64,000 nucleotides of DNA. It comes from Rosettibacter sp964572725. GTDB lineage: Bacteria > Bacteroidota > Ignavibacteria > Ignavibacteriales > Melioribacteraceae. The stretch spans positions 1 through 64,000 of the forward strand of contig CAZNFW010000012.1 of assembly GCA_964572725.1 (NCBI GenBank), read 5' to 3'. Positions 1 to 7,274 of this stretch are shown here, one piece after another; position 1 is the first letter of the stretch; every line of letters begins with the position of its first letter. The position numbers and the translations under genes were made by a program. Below the pieces are notes generated by a model. The model saw only the letters and a program-made list of their open reading frames with translations. It did not search any database and had not been told where the DNA came from.

Positions 1-105
1 CATCTGTACTAAATCGTTCAAAATAACTATAGTACAGATAGCTCCAAGTATGAAATAGGAAACCCGAAGCTTAGCTTTGAATTTTAGATTTTTTAACGAT
101 ACCAT
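1..105 (-). CDS. Methyl-accepting chemotaxis protein, N-terminal fragment
   Basis: The reading frame opens at the ATG at 105-103 and runs off the window, giving 35 residues. They start MVSLKNLKFKAKL and continue into a hydrophobic stretch (YFILGAICTIVIL). A short basic amphipathic start followed at once by a membrane helix is typical of methyl-accepting chemotaxis receptors. An in-frame stop lies 18 bases upstream, so this ATG is the start; AAGAAG precedes it as a weak ribosome binding site. It follows the TonB-domain gene by 22 bp and would be the last visible member of the cheW operon, so a receptor fits. Sensor and signalling domains lie outside the window, so the family call is an inference from the N-terminus and context. 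Confidence 0.6.
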   Translation of the reverse strand, partial: MVSLKNLKFKAKLRVSYFILGAICTIVILNDLVQM

Positions 106-127
106 GGCTTCTTCAACTATTTGTTAT

Positions 128-523
128 CTAATTTAATTTGAATACAAATGATAGGGTTAATTTTACTTTTACTGGTTTTCCTTCTTTTTGACCAGGTTTA
201 AATTTACTTGCTCTTAATACTCTTTCAACTTCCTCGTTGCAGCCGCCTCCAATACCTTTTATGATTTTAACATCATCAACGCCGCCATTTTCGTTTATAT
301 ATGCCATTGCAATAACTCTACCTTCAATTCCAGCGGAACGAGCAATACTTGGATAATTTATTTTTTTCATCAAATTAACTAAACCTTCTGCAGGTTCTGG
401 CATTACTTCTGCAATTGGCAGGTAATCTTCATCACCAGGTAAAATTAAATTTTTGCCTGCAATAGTTTTAGAAGAAAACATAATTAAAAATATTAAACCT
501 AATAACACATAATGTGTACGCAT
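128..523 (-). CDS. Secreted protein with TonB C-terminal domain
   Basis: 131 residues. Residues 1-22 form a signal peptide or membrane anchor ending near TIAGK. The rest carries a TonB C-terminal type domain: the PSIARSAGIEGRVIAMAYIN segment, then GGVDDVKIIKGIGGGCNEEV and the FKPGQKEGKPVKVKLTLSF strand. There is no long proline-rich periplasm-spanning linker, so it is unlikely to be a classical energy transducer for outer-membrane receptors. Stand-alone domains of this kind are common in Bacteroidota-like genomes and usually have no assigned role. It sits 26 bp after the bacteriohemerythrin gene and 22 bp before the chemoreceptor gene, probably in the same transcript. What it does in a chemotaxis operon is unknown. 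Confidence 0.75.
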   Translation of the reverse strand: MRTHYVLLGLIFLIMFSSKTIAGKNLILPGDEDYLPIAEVMPEPAEGLVNLMKKINYPSIARSAGIEGRVIAMAYINENGGVDDVKIIKGIGGGCNEEVERVLRASKFKPGQKEGKPVKVKLTLSFVFKLN

Positions 524-549
524 ACTTTTACTCCTGAATATTTTTACAG

Positions 550-957
550 TTAATAAATACCATTTTTATTTAAAAAATGAGAATAAGCTTTATCTGAAAC
601 CTGAATATGATTTGTTAGCCACTTTGTTAAAAAGTTCATCAATTCAAATGATAAATTAGTTTTTCCTTGTTTATATTCTGCCATAAAATCATCAACTTTC
701 TGAACAAACATGTCATGTTCTTCCTTATGTTTAATTTTATCAGGATAATGATATTTTTCAAATAAATTTTCTTCTGATTTAAAATGTGTTTTTGTATATG
801 CTGCCATTTCAAAAAGGATTTTTGAAAGAACTTTACTTGATTCTCCATTCTTCATTGCATCATGCAGTTCATTAATAATTGCTATAAGTTTTTTATGCTG
901 ATTATCGAGCCCTATTATATTAACACTCAGATTTTCACTCCAGTTAATTAATGCCAT
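550..957 (-). CDS. Bacteriohemerythrin (O2-binding diiron protein)
   Basis: 135 residues, the usual size of a single-domain bacteriohemerythrin. All diiron ligands of the family are visible: His21 (DNQHKKL), His58 and Glu62 (HFKSEE), His77 and His81 (HKEEH), His117 and Asp122 (HIQVSD). The N-terminal INWSENLSVNI segment is also typical. Such proteins bind O2 reversibly in the cytoplasm, for storage, delivery or sensing. Here it lies between cheW and a probable chemoreceptor gene, which suggests a link with aerotaxis or with oxygen supply to motile cells; that link is an inference. The region 958-1032 before it holds a good -10-like CGATAA (983-990, minus strand) but no matching -35, so it is probably transcribed from the cheW promoter. 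Confidence 0.95.
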   Translation of the reverse strand: MALINWSENLSVNIIGLDNQHKKLIAIINELHDAMKNGESSKVLSKILFEMAAYTKTHFKSEENLFEKYHYPDKIKHKEEHDMFVQKVDDFMAEYKQGKTNLSFELMNFLTKWLTNHIQVSDKAYSHFLNKNGIY

Positions 958-1032
958 AATACCTCCAGAATTCTCATTTTTATTATCGATTAGTTAAAAT
1001 ATTTTTAAAGTAATACTTCGAAAAATTTTAGA

Positions 1033-1527
1033 TTAATTTTCAGTATTTATTGCACTTAATTCTAATTTCTCATTCGTAGATAAAATTTTTTCTAAATCAA
1101 TAAGAATTAATAATCTGTCTTCAAGTTTACCCACAGCTTTAATAAATTCTGAATTAACATTTGTAATCAAATCTGGAGGTGGTTCTGTAATTGAGGCTGG
1201 AATACGCAATACTTCTGTTACAGCATCAACAATAAATCCTACGGTTTTACCAGCAACTTCAACAACAATTATTCTTTTATCTTTATCAACTTCTTTTCTT
1301 GGAAGACCCAATTTACTTCTAAGGTCAATTACAGGAATTATTCTTCCGCGCAAATTAACAACCCCGTCAACAAAATCTGGTGCGTTAGGAACTTTAGTTA
1401 CCTGCATCATTCTTATGATTTCCTGAACCATTAAAATATCAACAGCATATTCTTCTTCAGCAATTTTGAATCCAACAAGCTGAAGTATTTCGGCAGTATC
1501 ATTCTTGATTTTTGAATTCCCTGACAT
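1033..1527 (-). CDS. cheW: Chemotaxis coupling protein CheW
   Basis: 164 residues covering one complete CheW domain. It starts with the LQLVGFKIAEEEYAVDILMV strand, then the receptor/kinase-contact region VVNLRGRIIPVIDLR near residues 57-71, and VGFIVDAVTEVLRIP near 97-111. CheW bridges chemoreceptors and the CheA kinase at the inner face of the membrane. The gene is first in a probable operon with bacteriohemerythrin, a TonB-domain protein and a chemoreceptor. A sigma-28 type promoter lies 33 bp upstream of the ATG, so it should be made with the late flagellar genes. CheA and CheB are encoded more than 60 kb away at the other end of the window. Confidence 0.96.
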   Translation of the reverse strand: MSGNSKIKNDTAEILQLVGFKIAEEEYAVDILMVQEIIRMMQVTKVPNAPDFVDGVVNLRGRIIPVIDLRSKLGLPRKEVDKDKRIIVVEVAGKTVGFIVDAVTEVLRIPASITEPPPDLITNVNSEFIKAVGKLEDRLLILIDLEKILSTNEKLELSAINTEN

Positions 1528-1559
1528 TGTTTACCTCAAAGTAATTTTAATACACATTA

Positions 1560-1586
1560 TTATCGTAAAAAATGTATTCATGTTTA
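1560..1586 (-). promoter_or_regulatory. Sigma-28 (FliA) promoter of cheW
   Basis: On the minus strand the -35 TAAA (1586-1583) is separated by exactly 15 bases from the -10 TACGATAA (1567-1560). The published sigma-28 consensus is TAAAGTTT-N11-GCCGATAA, which has the same TAAA to NNCGATAA spacing. The -10 ends 32 bp before the cheW ATG, leaving a leader of about 25 nt. Confidence 0.8.
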
Positions 1587-1593
1587 ATTAAAT

Positions 1594-1633
1594 AAAAAGG
1601 CAGACAAAAATTTTTGATCTCTGTCTGCCTTTT
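1594..1633 (-). terminator. Rho-independent terminator after flgM
   Basis: A 12-bp perfect stem (AAAAGGCAGACA at 1595-1606 pairs with TGTCTGCCTTTT at 1622-1633) is followed, on the minus strand, by a short T-run (TTTTTATTT). It lies 55 bp after the flgM stop codon and just before the cheW promoter, so it closes the fliC-flgM unit. The stem is A/T-flanked on both sides and could act bidirectionally. Confidence 0.85.
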
Positions 1634-1688
1634 AGGAGTATGTATGTTAAAGTAAAGGTGAATACTATTCAGTTGAATCTTCCACAAT

Positions 1689-1952
1689 TTACTTGCCTTT
1701 CAGTTCTTTAATTATGGCTTCAGCAACTTTATTTATTACTTCTTCTGAGTCATAAAATTTGTTAGCAATTTTCTGCTTAATTTCTTCCAGTTTATTTGAA
1801 GCCATTTCGCTTTTTGCTAAATCTCTGGCAGCAGAGGAGATTTCGATTTTATCCTTATCTTTTAATTCGCCTGAACTTTTAGGTTCTGTATTCTTAACCT
1901 GGTTCGGCGTTTGTGTAAAAGGATTATTATTTGATATACCTTTTATTTGCAC
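1689..1952 (-). CDS. flgM: Anti-sigma-28 factor FlgM
   Basis: 87 residues, the usual FlgM length. The N-terminal half is polar and low-complexity (disordered in FlgM). The C-terminal half has the sigma-binding pattern DKIEISSAARDLAKSEM followed by KLEEIKQKIANKFYDSEEVI and a final helix. FlgM holds FliA inactive until the hook is finished and is then exported through the flagellar channel. The gene is the last of the fliC-fliS-fliD-fliT-like-flgM cluster, 4 bp after the preceding gene, with a strong terminator behind it. A second sigma-28 type promoter sits about 100 bp upstream inside the preceding gene, as expected for feedback control. Confidence 0.92.
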   Translation of the reverse strand: MQIKGISNNNPFTQTPNQVKNTEPKSSGELKDKDKIEISSAARDLAKSEMASNKLEEIKQKIANKFYDSEEVINKVAEAIIKELKGK

Positions 1953-1956
1953 AGCT

Positions 1957-2289
1957 TCACCTTAAATAATTAATAATTTTTCTTTGGCTGTTTAAGCTAG
2001 ACAGCTCTTTTTCCAGTTTAGAGGCAGCCAGCTTAAATTGCTCTATTATATTATCGTATTTTTTTTCAATTTGTTTAGCCCTGTTACACACTTCAGGAAC
2101 ATTTTTTTGAAGATAATCTACCCCAAATCTTTTAATTAATTCATCTTTTATTTTTTGAATGACCATCATAGTTTCGAGAGCTAACTGGAATTTTTCTTCA
2201 AAATTATCTGGTGTAATTTCATCAAGCTGGAGTGACAAATTATCCAGAAGATTAATCATTGCGCTGATTTTATTTTTTAAATCATCCAT
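1957..2289 (-). CDS. Small helical protein, FliT-like by position
   Basis: 110 residues, charged and predicted helical throughout, with no membrane segment or signal peptide. It lies directly after fliD (6 bp) and before flgM (4 bp). This is the place of fliT, the FliD chaperone, in many flagellar clusters, and the size also fits. The sequence itself shows no motif I recognise as diagnostic, so the FliT assignment rests on position, size and helical character. The gene carries an internal sigma-28 type promoter (2051-2077) pointing at flgM. Confidence 0.6.
   Translation of the reverse strand: MDDLKNKISAMINLLDNLSLQLDEITPDNFEEKFQLALETMMVIQKIKDELIKRFGVDYLQKNVPEVCNRAKQIEKKYDNIIEQFKLAASKLEKELSSLNSQRKIINYLR
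2051..2077 (-). promoter_or_regulatory. Internal sigma-28 promoter upstream of flgM
   Basis: Minus strand TAAA (2077-2074), 15-base spacer, TACGATAA (2058-2051): the same -10 octamer as the fliC and cheW promoters. It lies inside the FliT-like gene, about 100 bp before the flgM ATG. flgM is known to have its own late promoter in several bacteria, so a real function is plausible. Confidence 0.6.
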
Positions 2290-2295
2290 CTTAAA

Positions 2296-4083
2296 TTATC
2301 CTGTAAGATTTGTATAAGTAGAGGTACCAAACAATGAAAAATAATTTTGATAATATAACAACTGTGCTAATTGCACTTGCATCTTCTGATATTTAGACCT
2401 TAAGATTTCAGCATTTTTGTCTATACTTTTTTGTGCGGCAGTTATACTATCATTTAATGATGATATTGTACTATCAAAACTTGATTTTGATTTAGCTATA
2501 TATCCATCAGCACCAAGATACGGATTAATTCTATCATATAATTTTACTGCTATGCCATTTGTATCTAGAGTAAATAAATTTATTAATTCATTGAGATTAT
2601 TATTAATAACATCTTCGAGTTGATCGGAATTGCTAAGAATAAGTCCGCTATCAACATTAAAAGTAATTCCAATTTTAGATAATGTATTAATTTCATTATC
2701 TGGAATGTCTGTTACTGAACTATAAGCTATGCTGCTTAATGTACTAAGTAAAGATGAAGCTGTTATGTCACCAACAAGCAGACCACGAGAAGAATCAACT
2801 GTTTTTGATTGGTCTTTAATGTATTTATAAACTTCATTAAACTTTGTTATAAAATCATTAATCTTATCTTTTATTTTTGTTACATCATTTTTAATTGATA
2901 TTTCAACATCAGCATCAGAAGACTGCATTACAGATTTTAATGTAATTGTAGTGCCGTCTATTAAATCACTGATTGTATTGGAATTTCGTTCTACATTAAC
3001 TCCATTAAATGTAAGTTTTGCATTAAGCTGGTCAGTAGTATAAATAAATCCTGGTGTATCATCGCCTGAATTTTGAACAAATGTTTGTCTTGTTGTGCCT
3101 AAATTTAATCCAACTGCCGTAAGAGCTGCATTACTTCCGGTTTCAGAAATTTCTGTAATTCTGTAATCATAACCTGAATTTTTAGATTTAATTGATAATT
3201 GCGAATATCCTGTTACAGGCGAAAAAATAGAAGCACTAACCAAACCCGAAGCACCTTTTTCCTTTGTAACATTTACACCAAGTTCACTCAGTAAAGTTCC
3301 TGTATCATCCTTTATTGTAATATATTTTGAAGAGTCATTAACTGTGATTTTTAATTGATAATTTGAACCATCAACAACTTTTTCTGCAGTCAATCCACTA
3401 ATTGAATTAATTTGTGAAACTATATTGTCTATTACATCGCTGTAATTCCCAGCAGAATAATTTATTACAGTCTCTGTTCCATTTAAGTCAATTACAAAAG
3501 AACCTGATGATGTTGTACTGCCAGTTACCGAAGAAGAAAGAATAACAGCTTTATCAGCATTTATAGCACTTTGAATTTTTTGCATCAAGGTACTATTCGA
3601 AATTTGCCCATTTGTAAAATCAGAGCTGTCAAAAGTAACTGAAACTTTGCTTACAAATTCATTACCTGAGCCATCGCCTGTTTTTATAATAAACTCATGA
3701 GTACCGGGTGTTGTAATAACCGTTGATGCAGCACTTGAATTTAAATCTATTGATAGAACAGTGTCATACTTTGCAAGTTGATTTATTCTAATTGAATGAG
3801 TTCCATCTATTGCACCTGAAGTTGCAACTACATTTAAGAAATTTGTATTGGATGATTCTGCTGCTTTTGAATAGAAAATTGAATTGGAAGATGCACTCTT
3901 TAATTCACTCAAAATAGATTTCAGGTTATCAAGTTTACTGCTTAAAGTTGAATAAGCAGAGTTAAGATTTTCATAGTATGATTTGCGTATTGATAAAGGA
4001 GTAATTCTTTTACTCTGCTCATTAGCCTTATAAGTATTAATTAAATTATTGATACCTGATGTTGTCAGTGCATCATATGCCAT
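2296..4083 (-). CDS. fliD: Flagellar filament cap protein FliD (HAP2)
   Basis: 595 residues. The N-terminal region (ALTTSGINNLINTYKANEQS, about residues 5-24) and the C-terminal helical region (SFDSTISSLNDSITAAQKSI and beyond) match the conserved FliD ends that form the leg domains of the cap. The middle, rich in Ser, Thr and Gly, is the variable exposed part. FliD is exported and caps the growing filament, inserting flagellin subunits. The gene lies between fliS (3 bp) and the FliT-like gene (6 bp). It has no signal peptide, as expected for a type III export substrate. Confidence 0.95.
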   Translation of the reverse strand: MAYDALTTSGINNLINTYKANEQSKRITPLSIRKSYYENLNSAYSTLSSKLDNLKSILSELKSASSNSIFYSKAAESSNTNFLNVVATSGAIDGTHSIRINQLAKYDTVLSIDLNSSAASTVITTPGTHEFIIKTGDGSGNEFVSKVSVTFDSSDFTNGQISNSTLMQKIQSAINADKAVILSSSVTGSTTSSGSFVIDLNGTETVINYSAGNYSDVIDNIVSQINSISGLTAEKVVDGSNYQLKITVNDSSKYITIKDDTGTLLSELGVNVTKEKGASGLVSASIFSPVTGYSQLSIKSKNSGYDYRITEISETGSNAALTAVGLNLGTTRQTFVQNSGDDTPGFIYTTDQLNAKLTFNGVNVERNSNTISDLIDGTTITLKSVMQSSDADVEISIKNDVTKIKDKINDFITKFNEVYKYIKDQSKTVDSSRGLLVGDITASSLLSTLSSIAYSSVTDIPDNEINTLSKIGITFNVDSGLILSNSDQLEDVINNNLNELINLFTLDTNGIAVKLYDRINPYLGADGYIAKSKSSFDSTISSLNDSITAAQKSIDKNAEILRSKYQKMQVQLAQLLYYQNYFSLFGTSTYTNLTG

Positions 4084-4086
4084 ATC

Positions 4087-4419
4087 TTATCTCATATTTT
4101 TTAGTGCATTAACCCAAGTATCGCGAAGTTCCGTTAATATTTTCAAAACAATTTGATTATTATGTTTTCTCATCTGTTCCTGGCAGAACTGATAAAGTCT
4201 TAATAATCCAATCGATATTTCTTTAGCAGCAGGATCATCAAAATTGAGGGAATTAATCAAAACCTGAATTGCATCATTCGTTTTCAGCATATCATTTTTC
4301 TGACAATTCAAAATTGCAAAATCATAAACTTTTAAAATCAATTCTTGAGGAGTGGCGTTATTAATTTGGTTGAAGATATATGGATTTTTCTTATTTCTTA
4401 AAGTTTGGGCAGTATACAT
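4087..4419 (-). CDS. fliS: Flagellin chaperone FliS
   Basis: 110 residues, a four-helix FliS-type protein. The N-terminal pattern IFNQINNATPQELILKVYDF, with NAxPxELI, is the family signature. FliS binds the C-terminus of flagellin in the cytoplasm and keeps it unpolymerised until export; in Bacillus it also takes part in the FliW/CsrA switch. It is downstream of fliC across a strong hairpin terminator. No clear promoter is seen in the 79-bp gap, so it is probably made from read-through past the terminator. Confidence 0.93.
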   Translation of the reverse strand: MYTAQTLRNKKNPYIFNQINNATPQELILKVYDFAILNCQKNDMLKTNDAIQVLINSLNFDDPAAKEISIGLLRLYQFCQEQMRKHNNQIVLKILTELRDTWVNALKNMR

Positions 4420-4449
4420 ATTTTCAATCCAGATAATTTTTGTTTATAA

Positions 4450-4476
4450 AAATTTCCCCCCGATAATTTCGGGGGG
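4450..4476 (-). terminator. Terminator after flagellin gene
   Basis: On the minus strand, CCCCCCGA (4476-4469) pairs with TCGGGGGG (4463-4456) around a 5-nt loop, followed by AAATTTTTA. The 8-bp GC stem is exceptional in this AT-rich sequence. It lies 22 bp after the fliC stop and before fliS. It probably limits read-through so that flagellin mRNA exceeds fliS-fliD-flgM mRNA. Confidence 0.85.
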
Positions 4477-4498
4477 ATTGTAATCAATTAATTCCCAA

Positions 4499-5332
4499 TT
4501 AACGGAATAAGCTAAGAACTTGTTGTGGTGCTGTATTCATCTGAGCAACCATTGCTGTAGCTATCTGAGCACCAATTTGGCCCTTGGTTGCGTTCAACTG
4601 CTCCATTGCTACATCGGCATCAAAGATATTGCTGATTGTTGCTGTATTATTTGCGACGGCGGCGGTTAAGTATTCTTCTCTTGAATCAAGTGTCTGTCTT
4701 AAGTTACCTATTCTCAAGAGTGCATTTCGTACATTTGTTGCTACGGTATCTGTATTATAATCAAGTACTGTGGAATCTGTTGAATCTTGTAATCCTCCCG
4801 AATTATCAATTGCGGTAGCAAGAGCATCAACATTCAAATAAGTACTTGTAGCAAAATCAACAGAGAATGAAGAACCACCTACGTCAAAGCTTGAAGCTGA
4901 CAATGAAGTTACACCATCGGTACTTGCTAATAATTGTGTACCATTAATATTTGTGCTCTTAAGTATAGAATCGATTTCAGAAGCAAGAGTTCTTATGTCA
5001 TCAGCAATTGCAGCAGAATCTTTTAATGGATCTTTTGCATCTGTTTGTTTAGCTTTAATTTGATTTAATTTGTCAGCAATCTGCTGTAATGCCGATTCTG
5101 CAGTAGCTAAGAAGTTTTTAGCTGAGGCAATATTGTTTAATTGAGCTTTTTGAACAAGGGTCTGAGCTTCCAGCTGCTTTCCTACGTTGTAGCCTGATGT
5201 GTCATCTGCTACAGTGTTAATCTTTTTTAAGGTAGAAAGTCGCAACTGTGCTTTTTCTGTTTGTGCATTTACTTTTGCTAATGCATTATAAGCCTGTAAA
5301 GCACCAACATTTGTGTTAATTGAGAATGCCAT
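4499..5332 (-). CDS. fliC: Flagellin
   Basis: 277 residues, short for a flagellin. The N-terminal D0/D1 region starts SINTNVGALQAYNAL and includes LSTLKKINTVADDTSGYNVG. The C-terminal D1/D0 region ends MNTAPQQVLSLFR, the usual LLR-like finish. The variable surface domain between them is reduced to about 100 residues, rich in Ser and Thr that could carry O-linked sugars. There is no signal peptide (type III export). The gene has its own sigma-28 promoter, a leader with a CsrA-like hairpin, a strong ribosome binding site (AAGGAGGT) and a strong terminator. It is the only flagellin gene in the window and borders the glycosyltransferase island. Confidence 0.97.
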   Translation of the reverse strand: MAFSINTNVGALQAYNALAKVNAQTEKAQLRLSTLKKINTVADDTSGYNVGKQLEAQTLVQKAQLNNIASAKNFLATAESALQQIADKLNQIKAKQTDAKDPLKDSAAIADDIRTLASEIDSILKSTNINGTQLLASTDGVTSLSASSFDVGGSSFSVDFATSTYLNVDALATAIDNSGGLQDSTDSTVLDYNTDTVATNVRNALLRIGNLRQTLDSREEYLTAAVANNTATISNIFDADVAMEQLNATKGQIGAQIATAMVAQMNTAPQQVLSLFR

Positions 5333-5336
5333 AAAT

Positions 5337-5384
5337 ACCTCCTTGTATTTTGTTTTTTAATTTACCTAAGCTTCCTTGCTTAGG
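5337..5384 (-). promoter_or_regulatory. Flagellin leader: hairpin plus RBS with CsrA-type GGA motifs
   Basis: In the flagellin mRNA leader, CCTAAGC (5384-5378) pairs with GCTTAGG (5371-5365), leaving the six-base loop AAGGAA (5377-5372). The ribosome binding site AAGGAGGT (5344-5337) holds a second AAGGA. CsrA is known to bind AnGGA in hairpin loops, and the Bacillus hag leader has one such site upstream and one over the Shine-Dalgarno. Both elements and the csrA and fliW genes are visible here. The binding itself is inferred. Confidence 0.65.
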
Positions 5385-5417
5385 CTTGTTAATTATGAGA
5401 TTATTTTCTCACTTTAA

Positions 5418-5444
5418 TTATCGTAAGTGATTATAAAAAGTTTA
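5418..5444 (-). promoter_or_regulatory. Sigma-28 (FliA) promoter of flagellin
   Basis: Minus strand -35 TAAA (5444-5441), followed by CTTT as in the extended TAAAGTTT box, then a 15-base spacer from TAAA and -10 TACGATAA (5425-5418). It lies 86 bp upstream of the fliC ATG and gives a leader of about 78 nt that includes the CsrA-type hairpin. Confidence 0.88.
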
Positions 5445-5745
5445 GAGATTTTTAGCTGTATATTTTATTGGTAAGTGAAATTGTGCGATGTGAGTTATGG
5501 AAGTGAGGAAGATGAGAAGTTAGGAAAATTGCAAAATTGTAACACGAAATTTCGTTTATCAAGGACACTAATTGCATTAATTTATACGAAATTACGTAAA
5601 GTAAAACAAAAAAACCTTGGCGGTCTTTGCGGTTTAACTATAATTTAACAGTTGAGAACACAAAGAAATTGAGAAGGTACTATCTGTAACTTGCAATTTT
5701 TCTAGCCCGCTTTTTGGAATTGTAATCTTAGTAATTTGGTAATAA
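5445..5745. other. Intergenic region between glycosyltransferase and flagellin promoter
   Basis: About 300 bp without a credible gene on either strand. It contains a weak minus-strand terminator-like structure at 5604-5635 (AAACC and GGTTT arms around a 14-nt loop with two GCAAAGAC/CGCCAAGG-like repeats, then TTTTTTTG), which may end the glycosyltransferase operon. A 12-bp palindrome, ACGAAATTTCGT, lies at 5543-5554, with a related TACGAAATTACGTA at 5584-5597. These could be an operator, but I see no other evidence. The rest is AT-rich and featureless. Confidence 0.4.
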
Positions 5746-7272
5746 TTAATTATTGTTAATTAGATTTTCTAAACGTGCTTTAATAGCTTTTACTTTGGGC
5801 ATCATATCAGTAAGATTCGCAAATTTATTTTCGACTGTAGTAAATAATTCGTAAGACTTTTTAACATTCCCTGCTTTTAAATAATAAGAAGCTAAATAAA
5901 ACATTGCTGCGGGATCATTTTTAACTAATTCCATATTATTTTCTAATAATTCAATAGCAAAAGATGTATTATTATTTTGATCGTAAAGCGAAGAAAGGTT
6001 TTTTATTACTTCTAAATTATGAGGAAATTTTTCTTTTAGTTTTATAAGCAAACTTTGCTTAATAGAATTATTCTTTTGTTTAGAAATTCCTAACAAAAAT
6101 AGTTCTAAGTTATTTTTATCTACATAACGAATAAGAACTTGTCCCATTTCCTCAGTTATTTCTCTTCCTTGTAAAATACTTTCCATTAATTTTATCAGTT
6201 GAATTTTTTCTGCTACATGTTCTTCTTTAATATGCTTATATAGTTCTTTGATGAAATATTCAATCATATCATTATCATTAGATTGATATGCTAAATATAA
6301 ACCATAATAAATAATTTCCCGAGTGTCTATATAAATTGTTTGATGAATTATCTTTTCGTTTTTGTGTAAATTTTTATTTGCTTCTAGTGCTTTTTGAGCA
6401 TATAATTTTGCTTTGTAAATATTATGTTGCTTATAATATAATCTTGATGCAAATAGAAAATAAATAGGTTGACGAGGATTTAATTCTATTGCTTTGTCAA
6501 TATATTTTTGAGCATTATCATAATCATAACTTATTAAAGTTTTTTGAGCTAAATATAAGAAACAATCTGCTTTTAAATCTTGAGGTAAATTATTGCTTTC
6601 TATTGCAATTTTAAAATATGACGCTGCTTCTTCATATTTTTCGAGTAGGAAATATGTTTGGGCTAATTTAAAAACGATATAAGGAGATTTACTTTCATTA
6701 TAATCCATAAGAAGTAATTCCAAATTTCTATAGGCTTTAGATTGTTTTTCATTTAGAGATACATCGTAACCTATATGATTGATTATAATTGAGGAGTGAT
6801 ACAACTGATACTTATTCTTAATTAATGAAGGAACTATTTGCTCGTGAGCCTTACCAGTAAATTGAATCTCTTTACTGTTTTTAAATAGTCTTACATAACG
6901 AAATGAATGATCTCTCCCATTTTCACTATCAATACTTTTGACAGTACAAAAATAACCTGCTTTCGATACACCATCTATTAATCTTTTTAATTCTCTAATA
7001 GAATTCGGGTCTAATCTTTCATCAGCATCTAAATATAGAATCCATTCACCTGAAGAATATTGAAGTGCATAATTTCTTGCAGCTGAAAAATCATTAATCC
7101 AATCGAAGTGATAAATTTTTGCTTTGTATTCTTGTGCTATCTCTATTGTTCTATCAGTAGAGCCGGTATCTACAATTACAATTTCGTCAACAACGCTTTT
7201 AACAGATTCGAGGCAATCTTTCAAATACTTTTCCTCATTCTTAACAATCATCGAAAGAGTTAAAGTCCCCAT
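5746..7272 (-). CDS. Family 2 glycosyltransferase with TPR domain
   Basis: 508 residues. Residues 1 to about 215 are a GT-A fold family 2 glycosyltransferase: LTLSMIVKNEEKYLKDCLES at the start, VDTGSTDRT as nucleotide-binding loop and LYLDADERL with the metal-binding DxD-type motif. Residues about 220-500 form tetratricopeptide repeats (for example KLAQTYFLLEKYEEAASYFK and FLASRLYYKQHNIYKAKLYA). TPR-linked enzymes of this type often modify proteins, with the repeats binding the acceptor. The gene is the last of the sigma-54 driven sugar operon and ends 414 bp before flagellin, so flagellin is a likely acceptor; that is an inference. It follows the giant glycosyltransferase by 2 bp. Confidence 0.85.
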   Translation of the reverse strand: MGTLTLSMIVKNEEKYLKDCLESVKSVVDEIVIVDTGSTDRTIEIAQEYKAKIYHFDWINDFSAARNYALQYSSGEWILYLDADERLDPNSIRELKRLIDGVSKAGYFCTVKSIDSENGRDHSFRYVRLFKNSKEIQFTGKAHEQIVPSLIKNKYQLYHSSIIINHIGYDVSLNEKQSKAYRNLELLLMDYNESKSPYIVFKLAQTYFLLEKYEEAASYFKIAIESNNLPQDLKADCFLYLAQKTLISYDYDNAQKYIDKAIELNPRQPIYFLFASRLYYKQHNIYKAKLYAQKALEANKNLHKNEKIIHQTIYIDTREIIYYGLYLAYQSNDNDMIEYFIKELYKHIKEEHVAEKIQLIKLMESILQGREITEEMGQVLIRYVDKNNLELFLLGISKQKNNSIKQSLLIKLKEKFPHNLEVIKNLSSLYDQNNNTSFAIELLENNMELVKNDPAAMFYLASYYLKAGNVKKSYELFTTVENKFANLTDMMPKVKAIKARLENLINNN

Positions 7273-7274
7273 AG

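Noticed and set aside
983..1007. CGATAA -10-like element before bacteriohemerythrin
   Set aside because: The nearest TAAA is at 13 bases instead of 15; the gene is probably transcribed from the cheW promoter.
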